64,000 bases of DNA from Rhodococcus opacus. Its GTDB lineage: Bacteria; Actinomycetota; Actinomycetes; Mycobacteriales; Mycobacteriaceae. Below, piece by piece: positions 44,461 to 52,477 of this stretch. The position numbers and the translations under genes are program-made. A model generated the notes under the pieces. That model was not told the origin of the DNA. It saw nothing but the letters and a program-made list of their open reading frames with translations, and made no database searches. The stretch spans positions 56,947 through 120,946 of the forward strand of contig NZ_JAAXPA010000026.1 of NCBI RefSeq assembly GCF_012396235.1, written 5' to 3'. Position 1 is the stretch's first letter. The number at the start of each line of letters is the position of its first letter.

Positions 44461-44874
44461 GTGGAGCAGCAGATATCACACGAACCGGAGCTCGCCCCGC
44501 GTTCCGGGCGGGGGGTCTACGGCATCGCGGTGACCGCCGAGCTGTCCGGGGTGGCCGCCCAGTCGCTCCGGCTCTACAACGGCACGGGCTGCTCACTCCC
44601 GGTCGCACCGCGGGCGGGACCCGCCGCTACAGCGACGACGACCCGATCCGGCTCCAGCGCATCACCCCACTCGTCGGGGCCGAGATCAAATCTGGCCGGC
44701 ATTGCCCGCATCCTCGAACTCGAGGACGCCAACACCGCCCTCGCGACCGACAACGCCACCCTCCGAGCAGAAAGGACCTCCCGTCCAGAAAGGACCTCCC
44801 GTCATGACCGAGCCACTCCCGCCCGAAGTCCCGGACGCCGATCGGATCGAGCAGAACACTCCCGTAGGCGATGA
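44461..44874 (+). pseudogene. MerR-family regulator with two compensating frameshifts
   Basis: GTG start. The first 40 residues read RGVYGIAVTAELSGVAAQSLRLY, parallel to the intact MerR at 47.7 kb. At about 44577 one base is missing, and a second frame carries RHGLLTPGRTAGGTRRYSDD and IRLQRITPLVGAEI. At about 44692 an extra A restores the first frame (NLAGIARILELEDANTALATDNATLRAE). The open frame therefore survives to 137 aa but the HTH wing and following helix (about 38 residues) are scrambled. It is probably non-functional, or the sequence has two indel errors. Confidence 0.75.
44768..44803 (+). repeat. Perfect 18-bp tandem duplication carrying a ribosome site
   Basis: CAGAAAGGACCTCCCGTC occurs twice in immediate succession. 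The second copy ends at the ATG of the acidic gene at 44804, so the Shine-Dalgarno element AAAGGA is duplicated. Confidence 0.9.
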
Positions 44875-45028
44875 AGTCGACGACGGCGACACCGACCCTT
44901 CGGTCGGCCTCTTCCCGTTCGCGACACCCCCGGCATGGGACGCCGACGACGCCGACCAGCTCGAGCAGGCGGTGATCGTCCCGCTCCCGGACGACGACCA
45001 CGACGACAGCGACGACGGCACTCCCTGA
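44804..45028 (+). CDS. Small acidic hypothetical protein
   Basis: ATG start with a duplicated AAAGGA site. The 74-aa product is very acidic (EVDDGDTDPSVGL; DDADQLEQ; DDDHDDSDDGTP) with a central FPFATPPAWDADD. It overlaps the 3' end of the frameshifted MerR frame by 71 bp, but high third-position GC and the ribosome site favour it. It may be a chaperone-associated or DNA-mimic peptide; no family was recognised. Confidence 0.6.
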   Translation: MTEPLPPEVPDADRIEQNTPVGDEVDDGDTDPSVGLFPFATPPAWDADDADQLEQAVIVPLPDDDHDDSDDGTP

Positions 45029-45194
45029 GGCGTCGAGAGTGGCGGCATGGGTCCGCTGGGTCCGGGTTCTTCGGCTCTGGTCCGTGTGCGGTCCCACCCG
45101 GGCCGGCGGGCCGCGCGGACCGCTGGCCATCAAACCCCCGCCACCCCACGAAAGAATTTCTGTAGTCACGAATGTAGACATTAAGGAGTTGCCG

Positions 45195-45308
45195 TTGTCG
45201 AGTTTGTCTCGTCGCAAGGAAAGAGTTCACGAAGTGCGGGAGAGGATGAACTACCCGCAGAGCAGTACCGCCCGTCGGGTGGCCGGGGCGAGGGTTGTGA
45301 GTGTGTAA
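45195..45308 (+). CDS. 37-aa basic peptide with TTG start
   Basis: TTG start 6 nt after a good AAGGAG site. The peptide is SSLSRRKERVHEVRERMNYPQSSTARRVAGARVVSV after the initiator: a basic amphipathic helix and a hydrophobic tail. The upstream 40 bp are AT-rich for this DNA (AAAGAATTTCTGTAGTCACG), suggesting a promoter. Function unknown. Confidence 0.45.
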   Translation: MSSLSRRKERVHEVRERMNYPQSSTARRVAGARVVSV

Positions 45309-45378
45309 GGACCCGGCGCTTTCCGTTCGGCGGCCGGGCAGAGCGAAGGGCCCGGACCGCCGCAGGTGTAGTGAGTAA

Positions 45379-45830
45379 GTGGAAGTGCAGGAACAAGGTA
45401 GTGAAAACCCGATCCGGCCCCCGGTGCCTCACGGCGCCGGGGGCCCCGTCCCGTTTGAAAGGTGTCACCCCATTCCGGAAGATTTCCCCGACCGCAGCCC
45501 GGCCGGGAAGTTCGACGACGAGGACTACCCGGCATACAGCATGGGTCATGCCGCCGAGATCCTCGGCGTGACACGGGCATTCCTCCGCAGCCTCGACGCC
45601 GCGAAGCTGCTCACCCCGGCCGCTCCGCGGGCGGTCACCGTCGCTACTCCCGCTACCAGCTCCGACTTGCCGCCCGCGCCCGCGAACTGATCGACCAGGG
45701 CACCGCACTCGAGGCCGCGTGCCGCATCATCATCCTCGAAGACCAACTCGCCGAGGCCCGACGCATCAACACCGACCTCCAACAGACCCGCCCCGCAGAG
45801 CCGGGTCAGGTCGGCCCCGCGCCACGGTGA
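45379..45830 (+). pseudogene. Second MerR-like regulator, frameshifted
   Basis: From GTG 45379 the first frame gives a Pro-rich leader, then YPAYSMGHAAEILGVTRAFLRSLDAAKLLTP. A base is missing near 45622, and the family continues in another frame: GRSAGGHRRYSRYQLRLAARARELIDQGTALEAACRIIILEDQLAEARR. Together they form a complete MerR HTH plus coiled-coil. The break sits in CCCCGGCCGC, a GC run prone to single-base loss. In its present form only a truncated 103-aa product would be made. Confidence 0.78.
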
Positions 45831-45968
45831 GCAGCTTTGGCCGAGCGTGCTCGGCCATGGCGGTGTTCGCGGGCGGCAACGGAACGCCGGCGTCCCGGAA
45901 CCTGGCCTCATCGACGAGGAATGGATGCGAAACGGGGCCGGCGACAGCCGCCGGACCGGTGGCGCACG

Positions 45969-46361
45969 TCAGCGGTGCCATCGCACCGGGCTGACCCACA
46001 ACCCGGTGGCGGGTGGCCGCCGCGGCGGCGGGGTACCGCGCACGACGACGTGGATGCGGGTCGGGGCGGCCGGCGGGGTCGGAGACCGCGGCGGTCGCCG
46101 AGGTTGGGCATCGGGTTCGGCCGCTGCCGGGTCGGCGGCTGCCGGGTCGGGGGCGGCGCGGTGTGCGGGGTCACGTAACTGGGCGTAGGCGGACAGAATG
46201 CGCTGGAGGTATTCGTCCGCCGCCGGATCGGGGGTGTGGTGGTGGGTGCGGGTGTCGGGGTGGTGGTCGCGCAGCAACCGCCGGTAGGCGCTGGCGATCT
46301 CGGCCTGGGACGCCGACGAGGACAGTCCCAGCACCTGATACGGATCTCGCTCGTTTGCCAT
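45969..46361 (-). CDS. J-domain (DnaJ-like) protein
   Basis: ATG 46361 (MANERDPYQVLGLSSSASQAEIASAYRRLLRDHHPD) is preferred to an upstream in-frame start. The 130-aa product has an N-terminal J domain with the essential HPD motif (about 34-36), followed by an Ala/Pro-rich low-complexity tail; there is no zinc-finger or substrate domain. It would stimulate an Hsp70. It lies downstream of hsp20 on the same strand, part of a heat-shock-type group. Confidence 0.85.
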   Translation of the reverse strand: MANERDPYQVLGLSSSASQAEIASAYRRLLRDHHPDTRTHHHTPDPAADEYLQRILSAYAQLRDPAHRAAPDPAAADPAAAEPDAQPRRPPRSPTPPAAPTRIHVVVRGTPPPRRPPATGLWVSPVRWHR

Positions 46362-46756
46362 CGCTTGTGTCCCTGCTCGCCGTGCGCACGAAGAAGGTGG
46401 TTCCCGGCGTCGGGGTGCCGGAACCACCAGGACGGGACGGGGCCCGACCGCACGAAGGGCCCGCCGCTATTCACGATCCGTGTGATGCTGTGGGCACTCC
46501 CCGCCCGGACGGCCGACGAATGCCGTCTGCCAGTTCATGGCCGTGCGCCCCGGTCGATCCGACGCAACCACCACGGTTGTTCTCGGATTCGCGGTCGGCG
46601 CCGTCGTGTGGTCCTTTCGTTGATCGGCGGTGCCGGGCGGTGTGCCCGGGGTTCGCCGCGCCGCTCGCGAAGCATTGACAGGTGACGGAGGCGGGAGCGG
46701 TCGAACCCCGTGAGCTGGTTCAGTCGTCTGATTCATCACCCCTTTCCCGAACTACA
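46362..46756. other. Gap upstream of the J-domain gene
   Basis: GC-rich sequence without a recognised gene. It contains several short GC palindromes but no clear terminator with a T-tract. Confidence 0.4.
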
Positions 46757-47080
46757 TCACATACGAAACATGCTCTTGCGGATGGACTTTCCGGGTTTCG
46801 GTGGCGAGCGCTGTGTGGCCCGGATCTCCGGGGCCGGGGGCGTGGACACCGTCCCCGGCATCGACGCGGGAGGGGAGGGGCGCGGCGGGTCGGCCGGTGC
46901 GGTGGCCAACCGTGTGAGCAGGACCACGGCCTGCGGTGTGAGTGCGTCGGCGAGGATGCGGTCCGAATCGGCCTCGAGCTGGGCGTAGTCGAGCTCGTGC
47001 CACGGCCACACCGTCTCGCGTTCGGGGCGCTCCGGAATTACGGTGGCGTTCACCTCGGTGACCCTGTTCGCCAATGTCAT
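46757..47080 (-). CDS. Small protein downstream of hsp20
   Basis: ATG start with GGGAGGGGG about 9 nt upstream. The 107-aa product has a folded N-terminal part (VTEVNATVIPERPERETVWPWHELDYAQLEADSDRILADALTPQAVVLLTRL) and a Pro-rich disordered tail. It is 68 bp after hsp20 on the same strand, so it is probably co-induced. No family was recognised. Confidence 0.65.
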   Translation of the reverse strand: MTLANRVTEVNATVIPERPERETVWPWHELDYAQLEADSDRILADALTPQAVVLLTRLATAPADPPRPSPPASMPGTVSTPPAPEIRATQRSPPKPGKSIRKSMFRM

Positions 47081-47148
47081 CGCTGTTCACCCCCTCCCGA
47101 GCTTGTCGCCTCGGGTCGAGTGTCGACGGTCGCCTCGTCGGCCTCGCC

Positions 47149-47574
47149 TCAGGCGTTGACCGCCTTCTTCTCGGGCTGTCCGCTGCTGATCTCGATCTTG
47201 CGGGGCTTGGCTTTCTCCGCGACCGGAATCGTCAGTCGCAGCACCCCGGCGTCGTAGTTCGCCTCGATCTTGTCCGCATCGAGGTTCTCGCCGAGGAACA
47301 GTTGCCGGCTGAACACCCCGCGCGGACGCTCGGCGGCGACCATCTCCTGGTTGTCGTCGAGTGCGGACCGTTCGGCGTGCACCGTCAGCGTGTTCTTGTC
47401 GACGTCCAGATCCAGTGAGTCGGCGTTCATGCCGGGCAGATCGAACTCCACCACGAACCGGTCCTCTTCCCGCCAGGCGTCCATCGGCATCACCGCCGGA
47501 CGGGCCGTCGTGCCGAGGATTTGTTGGGTCAGACGGTCGAGGTCGCGGAACGGATCCGTGCGCATCAACATCAT
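47149..47574 (-). CDS. Hsp20 (alpha-crystallin) small heat-shock protein
   Basis: ATG 47574 follows a near-perfect AGGAGGT site. The 141-aa product begins MMLMRTDPFRDLDRLTQQIL and has a complete alpha-crystallin domain (about 33-125), including FDLPGMNADSLDLDVDKNTLTV and the GVLRLTIPVAEKAKPRKIEI motif, as in actinobacterial Hsp18. It is an ATP-independent holdase for unfolded proteins. It is divergent from an intact MerR gene with a perfect CAGATGCT inverted repeat between them, indicating MerR-type control. Confidence 0.95.
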   Translation of the reverse strand: MMLMRTDPFRDLDRLTQQILGTTARPAVMPMDAWREEDRFVVEFDLPGMNADSLDLDVDKNTLTVHAERSALDDNQEMVAAERPRGVFSRQLFLGENLDADKIEANYDAGVLRLTIPVAEKAKPRKIEISSGQPEKKAVNA

Positions 47575-47617
47575 GTCCACCTCCTGAAACCGCTTCATTC
47601 CACCAGGTAAACTCCAG

Positions 47618-47646
47618 CAGATGCTGTAGGTTCGGTATAGCATCTG
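47618..47646. promoter_or_regulatory. Candidate MerR operator between hsp20 and merR
   Basis: CAGATGCT (47618-47625) and AGCATCTG (47639-47646) form a perfect 8-bp inverted repeat with a 13-nt spacer, centred 58 nt from the hsp20 start and 69 nt from the merR start. It differs from the HspR HAIR consensus (CTTGAGT-N7-ACTCAAG). Confidence 0.65.
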
Positions 47647-47700
47647 TCGTAGACTATGACAAGAGGGTGTGCGAGAAAATTCCCGATCGGAGCAAAAAAG

Positions 47701-48231
47701 ATGCCCGAAGGATCCGGCCGGTACGACTCCGAATCACCGTCGCTGCGGGGTGTTTACGGCATTTCGGTGGCCGCCGAGCTGTCCGGGTTCGGGATGGCGG
47801 CGCTGCGGCTATACGAGGACTACGGGTTGATCACCCCCTACCGCACCCGGGGTGGTACCCGCCGTTACAGCGACTACGACCTGGCCCGGCTTCGGCGCAT
47901 CGCCGAACTGATCGACGCCGGCGTCAATCTCGTCGGGATCGGCCGGGTTCTCGACCTCGAAACCCGCACCGACGAACTCGAACGCGACAACTGCCGCCTG
48001 GAAGCTGACAACGCGCAACTGCGCGCCGAGCGTGCCCCGGCCACCGCAACAGACCACACGGGTACCGCACGGTCCCCCGAAGTCGAGGACGACGCCGACC
48101 AGGGCTGGGCCGCGGGCGAAGCCCCGCCGCCCCTCGCGCAGACCCGTCGGCGCCCGGCCCCCGGGCAGCGCTCCCGCAGGCGGGACGGACCCACCCGCAC
48201 CCCCGGCACCGGTCAACGCGAACACCGCTGA
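47701..48231 (+). CDS. MerR-family regulator (HspR-like) of the hsp20 operon
   Basis: ATG 47701 follows GGAG at 8 nt; an upstream ATG is possible. The 176-aa product has a MerR HTH (RGVYGISVAAELSGFGMAALRLYEDYGLITPYRTRGGTRRYSDYDLARLRRI, about 17-68), then a coiled-coil (VGIGRVLDLETRTDELERDNCRLEADNAQLRAE) and a disordered tail. HspR-type proteins repress chaperone genes. The divergent hsp20 and intervening inverted repeat suggest the same here. It is the only one of three related MerR genes here without a frameshift. Confidence 0.9.
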   Translation: MPEGSGRYDSESPSLRGVYGISVAAELSGFGMAALRLYEDYGLITPYRTRGGTRRYSDYDLARLRRIAELIDAGVNLVGIGRVLDLETRTDELERDNCRLEADNAQLRAERAPATATDHTGTARSPEVEDDADQGWAAGEAPPPLAQTRRRPAPGQRSRRRDGPTRTPGTGQREHR

Positions 48232-48492
48232 GAGCACCGCCCCTGCGCTTCGGGCGCAGGACGGGGCGGGACGTCACCAGCGACGCCATACTTGCTTGTC
48301 CACAGCGTGTTTCGGTACGGGGTTAGGGTCATGTTCGCCGCTCCTCGACGGCCTCGCGCAGATGATCACCGCCCAGGCGATCGAAAAGGTCGACCGGACG
48401 GACGTGTTCGAGGCGATGCGCGAAACCTGAGCCACTGACCGAAAACTTGCCCACCCCACGGACGGGGCTTTCGTCGACGCCGGTGGGTCAGG

Positions 48493-48807
48493 TCAGTCGA
48501 CGGGCGGCGTCGGCACCGGCTCGATGCCGTTCGCCCGGTCGAACTCGTCGGTGGTCGTCACCGTGGAGTTCACGATGTCGACCTGGTTCGGGTTCGCCCG
48601 CTGCGCGATCAGCGTGCGCACGACCTCACCGGCCTCGGCGGGACCGTCCGCGATGAGGCTGATGGTGATCGCGGTCCCCCGCTCACCCCGCCCGATCGCG
48701 GGATGAAACCCGCAGAGCTGATCGAGACGGTGGTCGAGGTCGCGCTCGGTGAGCTGGTCGAACCGTTCGGCGAGTTCGATAGTGGCGTTGTACATCCGTC
48801 GGGGCAC
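48493..48807 (-). CDS. Small hypothetical protein of the stress island
   Basis: The GTG start gives VPRRMYNATIELAERFDQLTERDLDHRLDQLCGFHPAIGRGERG; GGAGG lies 6 nt upstream. The 104-aa product has a helix followed by a ferredoxin-like beta-alpha-beta pattern (ITISLIADGPAEAGEVVRTLIAQ). No family was recognised. The 261-bp gap before it (48232-48492) shows only short frames. Confidence 0.68.
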   Translation of the reverse strand: MPRRMYNATIELAERFDQLTERDLDHRLDQLCGFHPAIGRGERGTAITISLIADGPAEAGEVVRTLIAQRANPNQVDIVNSTVTTTDEFDRANGIEPVPTPPVD

Positions 48808-49186
48808 GGTGGGCCTCCTTCTGGGCGTGTGCGCCGGGGGATTGCCAGCGTGTTCGTCACGGACGGTAGTCCGATGCCTGTCAGGCGCAAGCGAAACCGG
48901 ACACCGGGGGTGTTGCCGCGGGTATCGACCCGGGCGGAGCGGATCCTCGCGGTCCCCGCTGTTCGCCCCGCCCCACGCCCACCCGGACTCCATGACCGCT
49001 ACCGGCGGACCGGTGACCACGTGCTCGGGGCCGCAGCGGCCTGCCGGTGGCGTTCGCTCGGGAAACACCGGGCGCTGGGCGCCGCCGTCGGTCACACTGG
49101 CCTCCGGAAGCACGCGACGCCGGGACACCTCCCGGCAACGCCGAATTCATTCTCGCCGAAGGGAAGCCCGAATCGGAGGAGACCCG
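48808..49186. other. Gene-free gap
   Basis: GC-rich, with overlapping Arg-rich frames only. No gene, RNA or strong hairpin is recognised. Confidence 0.4.
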
Positions 49187-49441
49187 ATGCCCGTTTCACC
49201 CCACACATCGTTGCGCCGTGTCCAGGATCGCACCACCGACGTACGCCGATGGTTGGATACCGGCGACAACACCGCCGTCCTGACGGCGTATCTGCGTGAC
49301 GAACCCGTCGACCACCGATGGCTCACCACCTACCAACGACTCATGCACGACCTGCTGAGGGCGGTCAGTCACGCCTGCCCGCGCAGGGTGCCGCACGAAG
49401 CGCCGACGCCGAGCGTCGTCCTCCGGCCGCACCGTCGATGA
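49187..49441 (+). CDS. Small hypothetical protein
   Basis: ATG start with CGGAGGAGA upstream. The 84-aa product reads MPVSPHTSLRRVQDRTTDVRRWLDTGDNTAVLTAYLRDEPVDHRWLTTYQRLMHDLLRAV and is helical. The next gene starts inside its stop codon (ATGA), so they are coupled. No family was recognised. Confidence 0.62.
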   Translation: MPVSPHTSLRRVQDRTTDVRRWLDTGDNTAVLTAYLRDEPVDHRWLTTYQRLMHDLLRAVSHACPRRVPHEAPTPSVVLRPHRR

Positions 49442-49644
49442 ACGACGACCAACGCCGGGCGCTCGAGCGGGTCCGCGACACCTGCACCATGTTGCACAGC
49501 TTCCTGACCACCCACCCGAGCGACCGACCCCCGGAACGGGTCCGATCCGACACCTTCGCGCAACTCACCGACGACCTCTTCGACGCCGTCACCGCAGCAC
49601 AGACCGCCGGTATCCCCGAACACCGCATCTTCGACAGCATGTGA
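49438..49644 (+). CDS. Small hypothetical protein coupled to the previous gene
   Basis: The ATG overlaps the previous stop. The 68-aa product is helical and contains RALERVRDTCTMLHSFLTTHP and DTFAQLTDDLFDAVTAAQTAGIPEHRI. No family was recognised. Codon bias and coupling support it. Confidence 0.6.
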   Translation: MNDDQRRALERVRDTCTMLHSFLTTHPSDRPPERVRSDTFAQLTDDLFDAVTAAQTAGIPEHRIFDSM

Positions 49645-49792
49645 CATGCCGTCTGCCGACCAGGACCATGCCCGACCCGCCGGTGCCGCGCATCGATCGC
49701 CGGGGTATTCGCGCTGCCCGGCGACCGGCGCGCACCTATGCTGTGCGGCGGCGGCACCGCACGAGGCGGTGTGACGCCGGGAGGGGGCAGAG

Positions 49793-50323
49793 ATGTTCGT
49801 TCTGGTGCGGCACGCGGACGCGGTAGCCACGAGCGCCTGGCCCGGTCTGGATGCGGACCGTCCGCTCAGCACCCTCGGCGACCGGCAGTCCATCCACCTC
49901 GTCGATGTCCTCGCCGACCTGCCCGTGACCGCGTTGTTCTCGAGTCCCACCCTGCGCTGCCGGCAAACCCTGCAAGCGTTGTCGGTGGCACGGCACCTGC
50001 CGATCGTCGACCACCCACTGCTCACGGTGGACGCCCCCATCGACCGGCTGCTGTTCACCCTCGCCCGCTCCGTCGACGGCGCCCTCTGGTGCACGCACGG
50101 TGAAGTGTTCGACCGGGTCGCCGCGGTCGCCGCCGACGGCGGCCATGCCGGATTCCTGCCGGCCGCCACGACCGCCGAGGCGGGGGTGTGGATTGTGGAC
50201 CCCGGCCGCGACCCGCGGTACCTCACACCGATTCCCCCCGGCCGACCGCCACGTCAACCCCGATCGCTTCGCAGATGTGTCCGTGGGGGGCCCGCATCGG
50301 GCCATGCATGTTTCGGACGTTGA
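49793..50323 (+). CDS. Histidine phosphatase (SixA/PGM-like)
   Basis: ATG start with GGGAGGGGG upstream. The 176-aa product has the RHG-type motif VLVRHADA (about 3-10), SSPTLRCRQT (about 50-59) and a second catalytic His in CTHGEV (about 100-105). Short proteins with this pattern are histidine phosphatases such as SixA, acting on phosphohistidine or small phosphoesters. The C-terminus (from about 150) is Arg/Pro-rich and may be extended by drift. It lies within the stress island. Confidence 0.82.
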   Translation: MFVLVRHADAVATSAWPGLDADRPLSTLGDRQSIHLVDVLADLPVTALFSSPTLRCRQTLQALSVARHLPIVDHPLLTVDAPIDRLLFTLARSVDGALWCTHGEVFDRVAAVAADGGHAGFLPAATTAEAGVWIVDPGRDPRYLTPIPPGRPPRQPRSLRRCVRGGPASGHACFGR

Positions 50324-50331
50324 AGTTTATA

Positions 50332-50347
50332 GTTTGGAATGCCAAAC
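50332..50347. promoter_or_regulatory. Inverted repeat, possible operator
   Basis: GTTTGG-AATG-CCAAAC is a perfect 6-bp inverted repeat in a locally AT-rich spot after the histidine phosphatase gene and 190 bp before the next gene. Confidence 0.4.
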
Positions 50348-50536
50348 ATTCGGATGTGACGAGGGCTCCGCGATGACGCGGGTGTTCACTCCGCCGTTGC
50401 GGGAGCTGTACGCGGGTGCTGGTGCGGCGGGGTGTGGTCGAGATCATCGACTGAACCTCAATCCTTCCGGCCTCCCGAGGACGTCGACAGCACGCGACCG
50501 GGGTGTGCCCACGGACCAGGTGGGTACCCGGCGGGT

Positions 50537-51028
50537 ATGGGTTCGGACGTCAGTGGCCGGGCAGATCCGGAGGCCAGGGTGGCCGGGCACCTGCTCACCC
50601 TGGTGGCCGATCGGCATCTCACGGCGTTGTCGGCGGAGCTGTCCGCGCTGGTACAGACGCCCAGGGGCCAGCCGGTGCGGCGACCCCTCTACCGCGGGGT
50701 CCTGACCTGGTTGGTCACCGCCCTCGCGGACGTGGTCGTCGCCCGCCTCGGTCCCGCACAGGACGGGGAGGCGTTCGTGCTCGAGGTCCGCACCACCGCC
50801 GGCCGCACCGTCGGTGCCGGTGAGCTACCGCCGCGGCAGAGCCGGGTGGGGCGGTCGGTGCTGCCGCTGCTCGCCGGCGACCGGGCCCTCGCCCGGGCAC
50901 AACTCGCGGCCGCCGAACGCGACCCGAATCCGGCGGTGCGGGCCACCACCCTGGTCGAGGCGTTGATCTGGCTCGACGCGCTGCTCGACGCCGAGACGCC
51001 GCCCTTCCCGGACCCGCTACCCGAATGA
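50537..51028 (+). CDS. Small hypothetical protein
   Basis: ATG 50537 gives MGSDVSGRADPEARVAGHLLTLVADRHLTALSAELSALVQTPRG. The 163-aa helical protein contains LTWLVTALADVVVARLG and a Leu/Ala-rich C-terminus with ALIWLDALLDAE. A perfect terminator follows immediately, so it ends a transcript. No family was recognised. Confidence 0.65.
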   Translation: MGSDVSGRADPEARVAGHLLTLVADRHLTALSAELSALVQTPRGQPVRRPLYRGVLTWLVTALADVVVARLGPAQDGEAFVLEVRTTAGRTVGAGELPPRQSRVGRSVLPLLAGDRALARAQLAAAERDPNPAVRATTLVEALIWLDALLDAETPPFPDPLPE

Positions 51029-51056
51029 ATCCCGCCCGCCCCTTGGCGGGATTTTC
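51028..51056 (+). terminator. Rho-independent terminator
   Basis: AATCCCGCC and GGCGGGATT form a 9-bp stem with an 8-nt loop, followed by TTTC, right at the stop codon of the 163-aa gene. Confidence 0.85.
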
Positions 51057-51217
51057 TCGACCCTCGGTACAGAGTAATGAATGGCTGACAGGGCGGGCCC
51101 GGGTCGGATAGAACTGAGAGAAGGCATCGACACCGGCGCAGGTGAGTCACCCCCGCGATGGGGACCGGCCGACACCAACGTCCGGTGGTCGAGGCGTGCA
51201 GCGAAGGAGTAAACGTC

Positions 51218-51496
51218 GTGCTCGAGTACGAAATCCACCCAGTTCGCACCCCCTCCCGGCCCGCCGACCCACCGCCGCGCCAGCGAACGACTCGTCCGGA
51301 CCGGTCACCGACGGTGACCACCGGCCGGTGCGGGGCCGTGCGGCGGACCCCGGTCGACGCCGATCCGGATTCGGAACCGGACGACGAGGACCCGCGCGAA
51401 TCCTCCTCGCACCCAGACGATCCGATCATCTGGCCCGAGCCCAGCCCGCTCGCCGACTGGTGGGACCAGGTCCTCGGTCGGTCCTCCACCACCTGA
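51218..51496 (+). CDS. Small Pro/Arg-Asp-rich hypothetical protein
   Basis: GTG start with GAAGGAG 8 nt upstream. The 92-aa product starts VLEYEIHPVRTPSRPADPPPRQ and ends in an acidic, Trp-containing tail (DDPIIWPEPSPLADWWDQVLG). It is mostly disordered. No family was recognised; the strong ribosome site supports expression. Confidence 0.6.
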   Translation: MLEYEIHPVRTPSRPADPPPRQRTTRPDRSPTVTTGRCGAVRRTPVDADPDSEPDDEDPRESSSHPDDPIIWPEPSPLADWWDQVLGRSSTT

Positions 51497-51556
51497 GGAA
51501 CCCGCGAACCCTCACCTGCGTGAAATCCGTGCGGTCCGGGTCAACAAGGAGCAACG

Positions 51557-51904
51557 ATGCGACTGGATTCGGTGCCGGTGGCACTGGCGCGCCTGAACTA
51601 CCGGTTGCTACGGATTCCGCTGCAGGTGATCGAAGACCGGGGGATGTCTCGGATCGACGAGCGGGCGCCGGCCCGGCTGGCTTTCGAGCATTTCCTGATC
51701 GACTGCGACCGGGCCGCCGCGCACCTGCTCGGTGACGAGAATGCCGCCGCCCGCGCCGCGGATCTGCGCCGCCACACCACCACCGTCCGATTCACCATCG
51801 CCCACCAGCAGGAGCGGATCTACCGCGAACGGCTGATGGCGCTCGCTCAGCAGCGGGCCCGGTTCAACGAGCGCCGCCGCCGAGGCGGCGCACCACGTAG
51901 CTGA
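51557..51904 (+). CDS. Small helical hypothetical protein
   Basis: ATG start with AAGGAGCAACG upstream. The 115-aa product is all-helical (ARLNYRLLRIPLQVIEDRGM; ARLAFEHFLIDCDRAAAHLLG; RERLMALAQQRARF). It resembles small stress-island helper proteins in size. No family was recognised. Confidence 0.68.
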   Translation: MRLDSVPVALARLNYRLLRIPLQVIEDRGMSRIDERAPARLAFEHFLIDCDRAAAHLLGDENAAARAADLRRHTTTVRFTIAHQQERIYRERLMALAQQRARFNERRRRGGAPRS

Positions 51905-52318
51905 GGGTGCCCCGCCGCCGGCCGCACCGGAGATGTCGGCACCCCGAGGTGGTCGGTCTACGTGAACGCCGGAGGGCCGAGGGAGCGGCTGATCGCCCGC
52001 AAGCAACACCGCAGCCAGCACCGGGGCGTCATCGTCCTCGACGAGCAGCGCGAACGATTTCTCCGGCGTCGACGGCACCACGGCCACAATTCGTTGTGAC
52101 CTGGGCCACAGTGACACCTCGCGCCCTGCCGGGCCCCCTAGCGTGTGAGCCGGGTCAGCGCGAGTTCGAGGGTGCCGGACCGCCCGGTGAGGTGCTGGGT
52201 CGTCGCGCAGAATTGGGTATTTCCGGCAGCGCTGGCCCACCCCACAGTCGACCACAAGCCGACCCCGGCGCTGGTGATCGGAGGCAGCCATGCCGGGGGG
52301 GTCCACGATGTGCGGCGG
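51905..52318. other. Gene-poor gap
   Basis: A minus-strand frame includes a protein-like patch (IVAVVPSTPEKSFALLVEDDDAPVLAAVLLAG) but has no clear start or end. No intact gene is supported. Confidence 0.35.
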
Positions 52319-52408
52319 TCAGACTCCCACGTTCAGGCCGAACATGACGTGGAGCCAGTGCAGGAACGCCTGGAACGCCAGGTTGAAGTCGATTCCAGCG
52401 GAACCCAT
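52319..52408 (-). CDS. 29-aa hydrophobic peptide with an extended Shine-Dalgarno
   Basis: ATG preceded by AGAGGTGATC, which matches nine or more consecutive positions of the anti-Shine-Dalgarno complement (GGAGGTGATC). The peptide is MGSAGIDFNLAFQAFLHWLH then VMFGLNVGV: an amphipathic, membrane-active-looking helix with two His and a Trp. It is too short for usual gene finding. It could be a toxin-like, pore-type or small membrane regulatory peptide. Confidence 0.6.
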   Translation of the reverse strand: MGSAGIDFNLAFQAFLHWLHVMFGLNVGV

Positions 52409-52477
52409 TGTGATCACCTCTTCGAGTGAAACGACCCCGCCCCTATCAGCCTTATCGCAGGTCGGGGCGCTGTTGTT

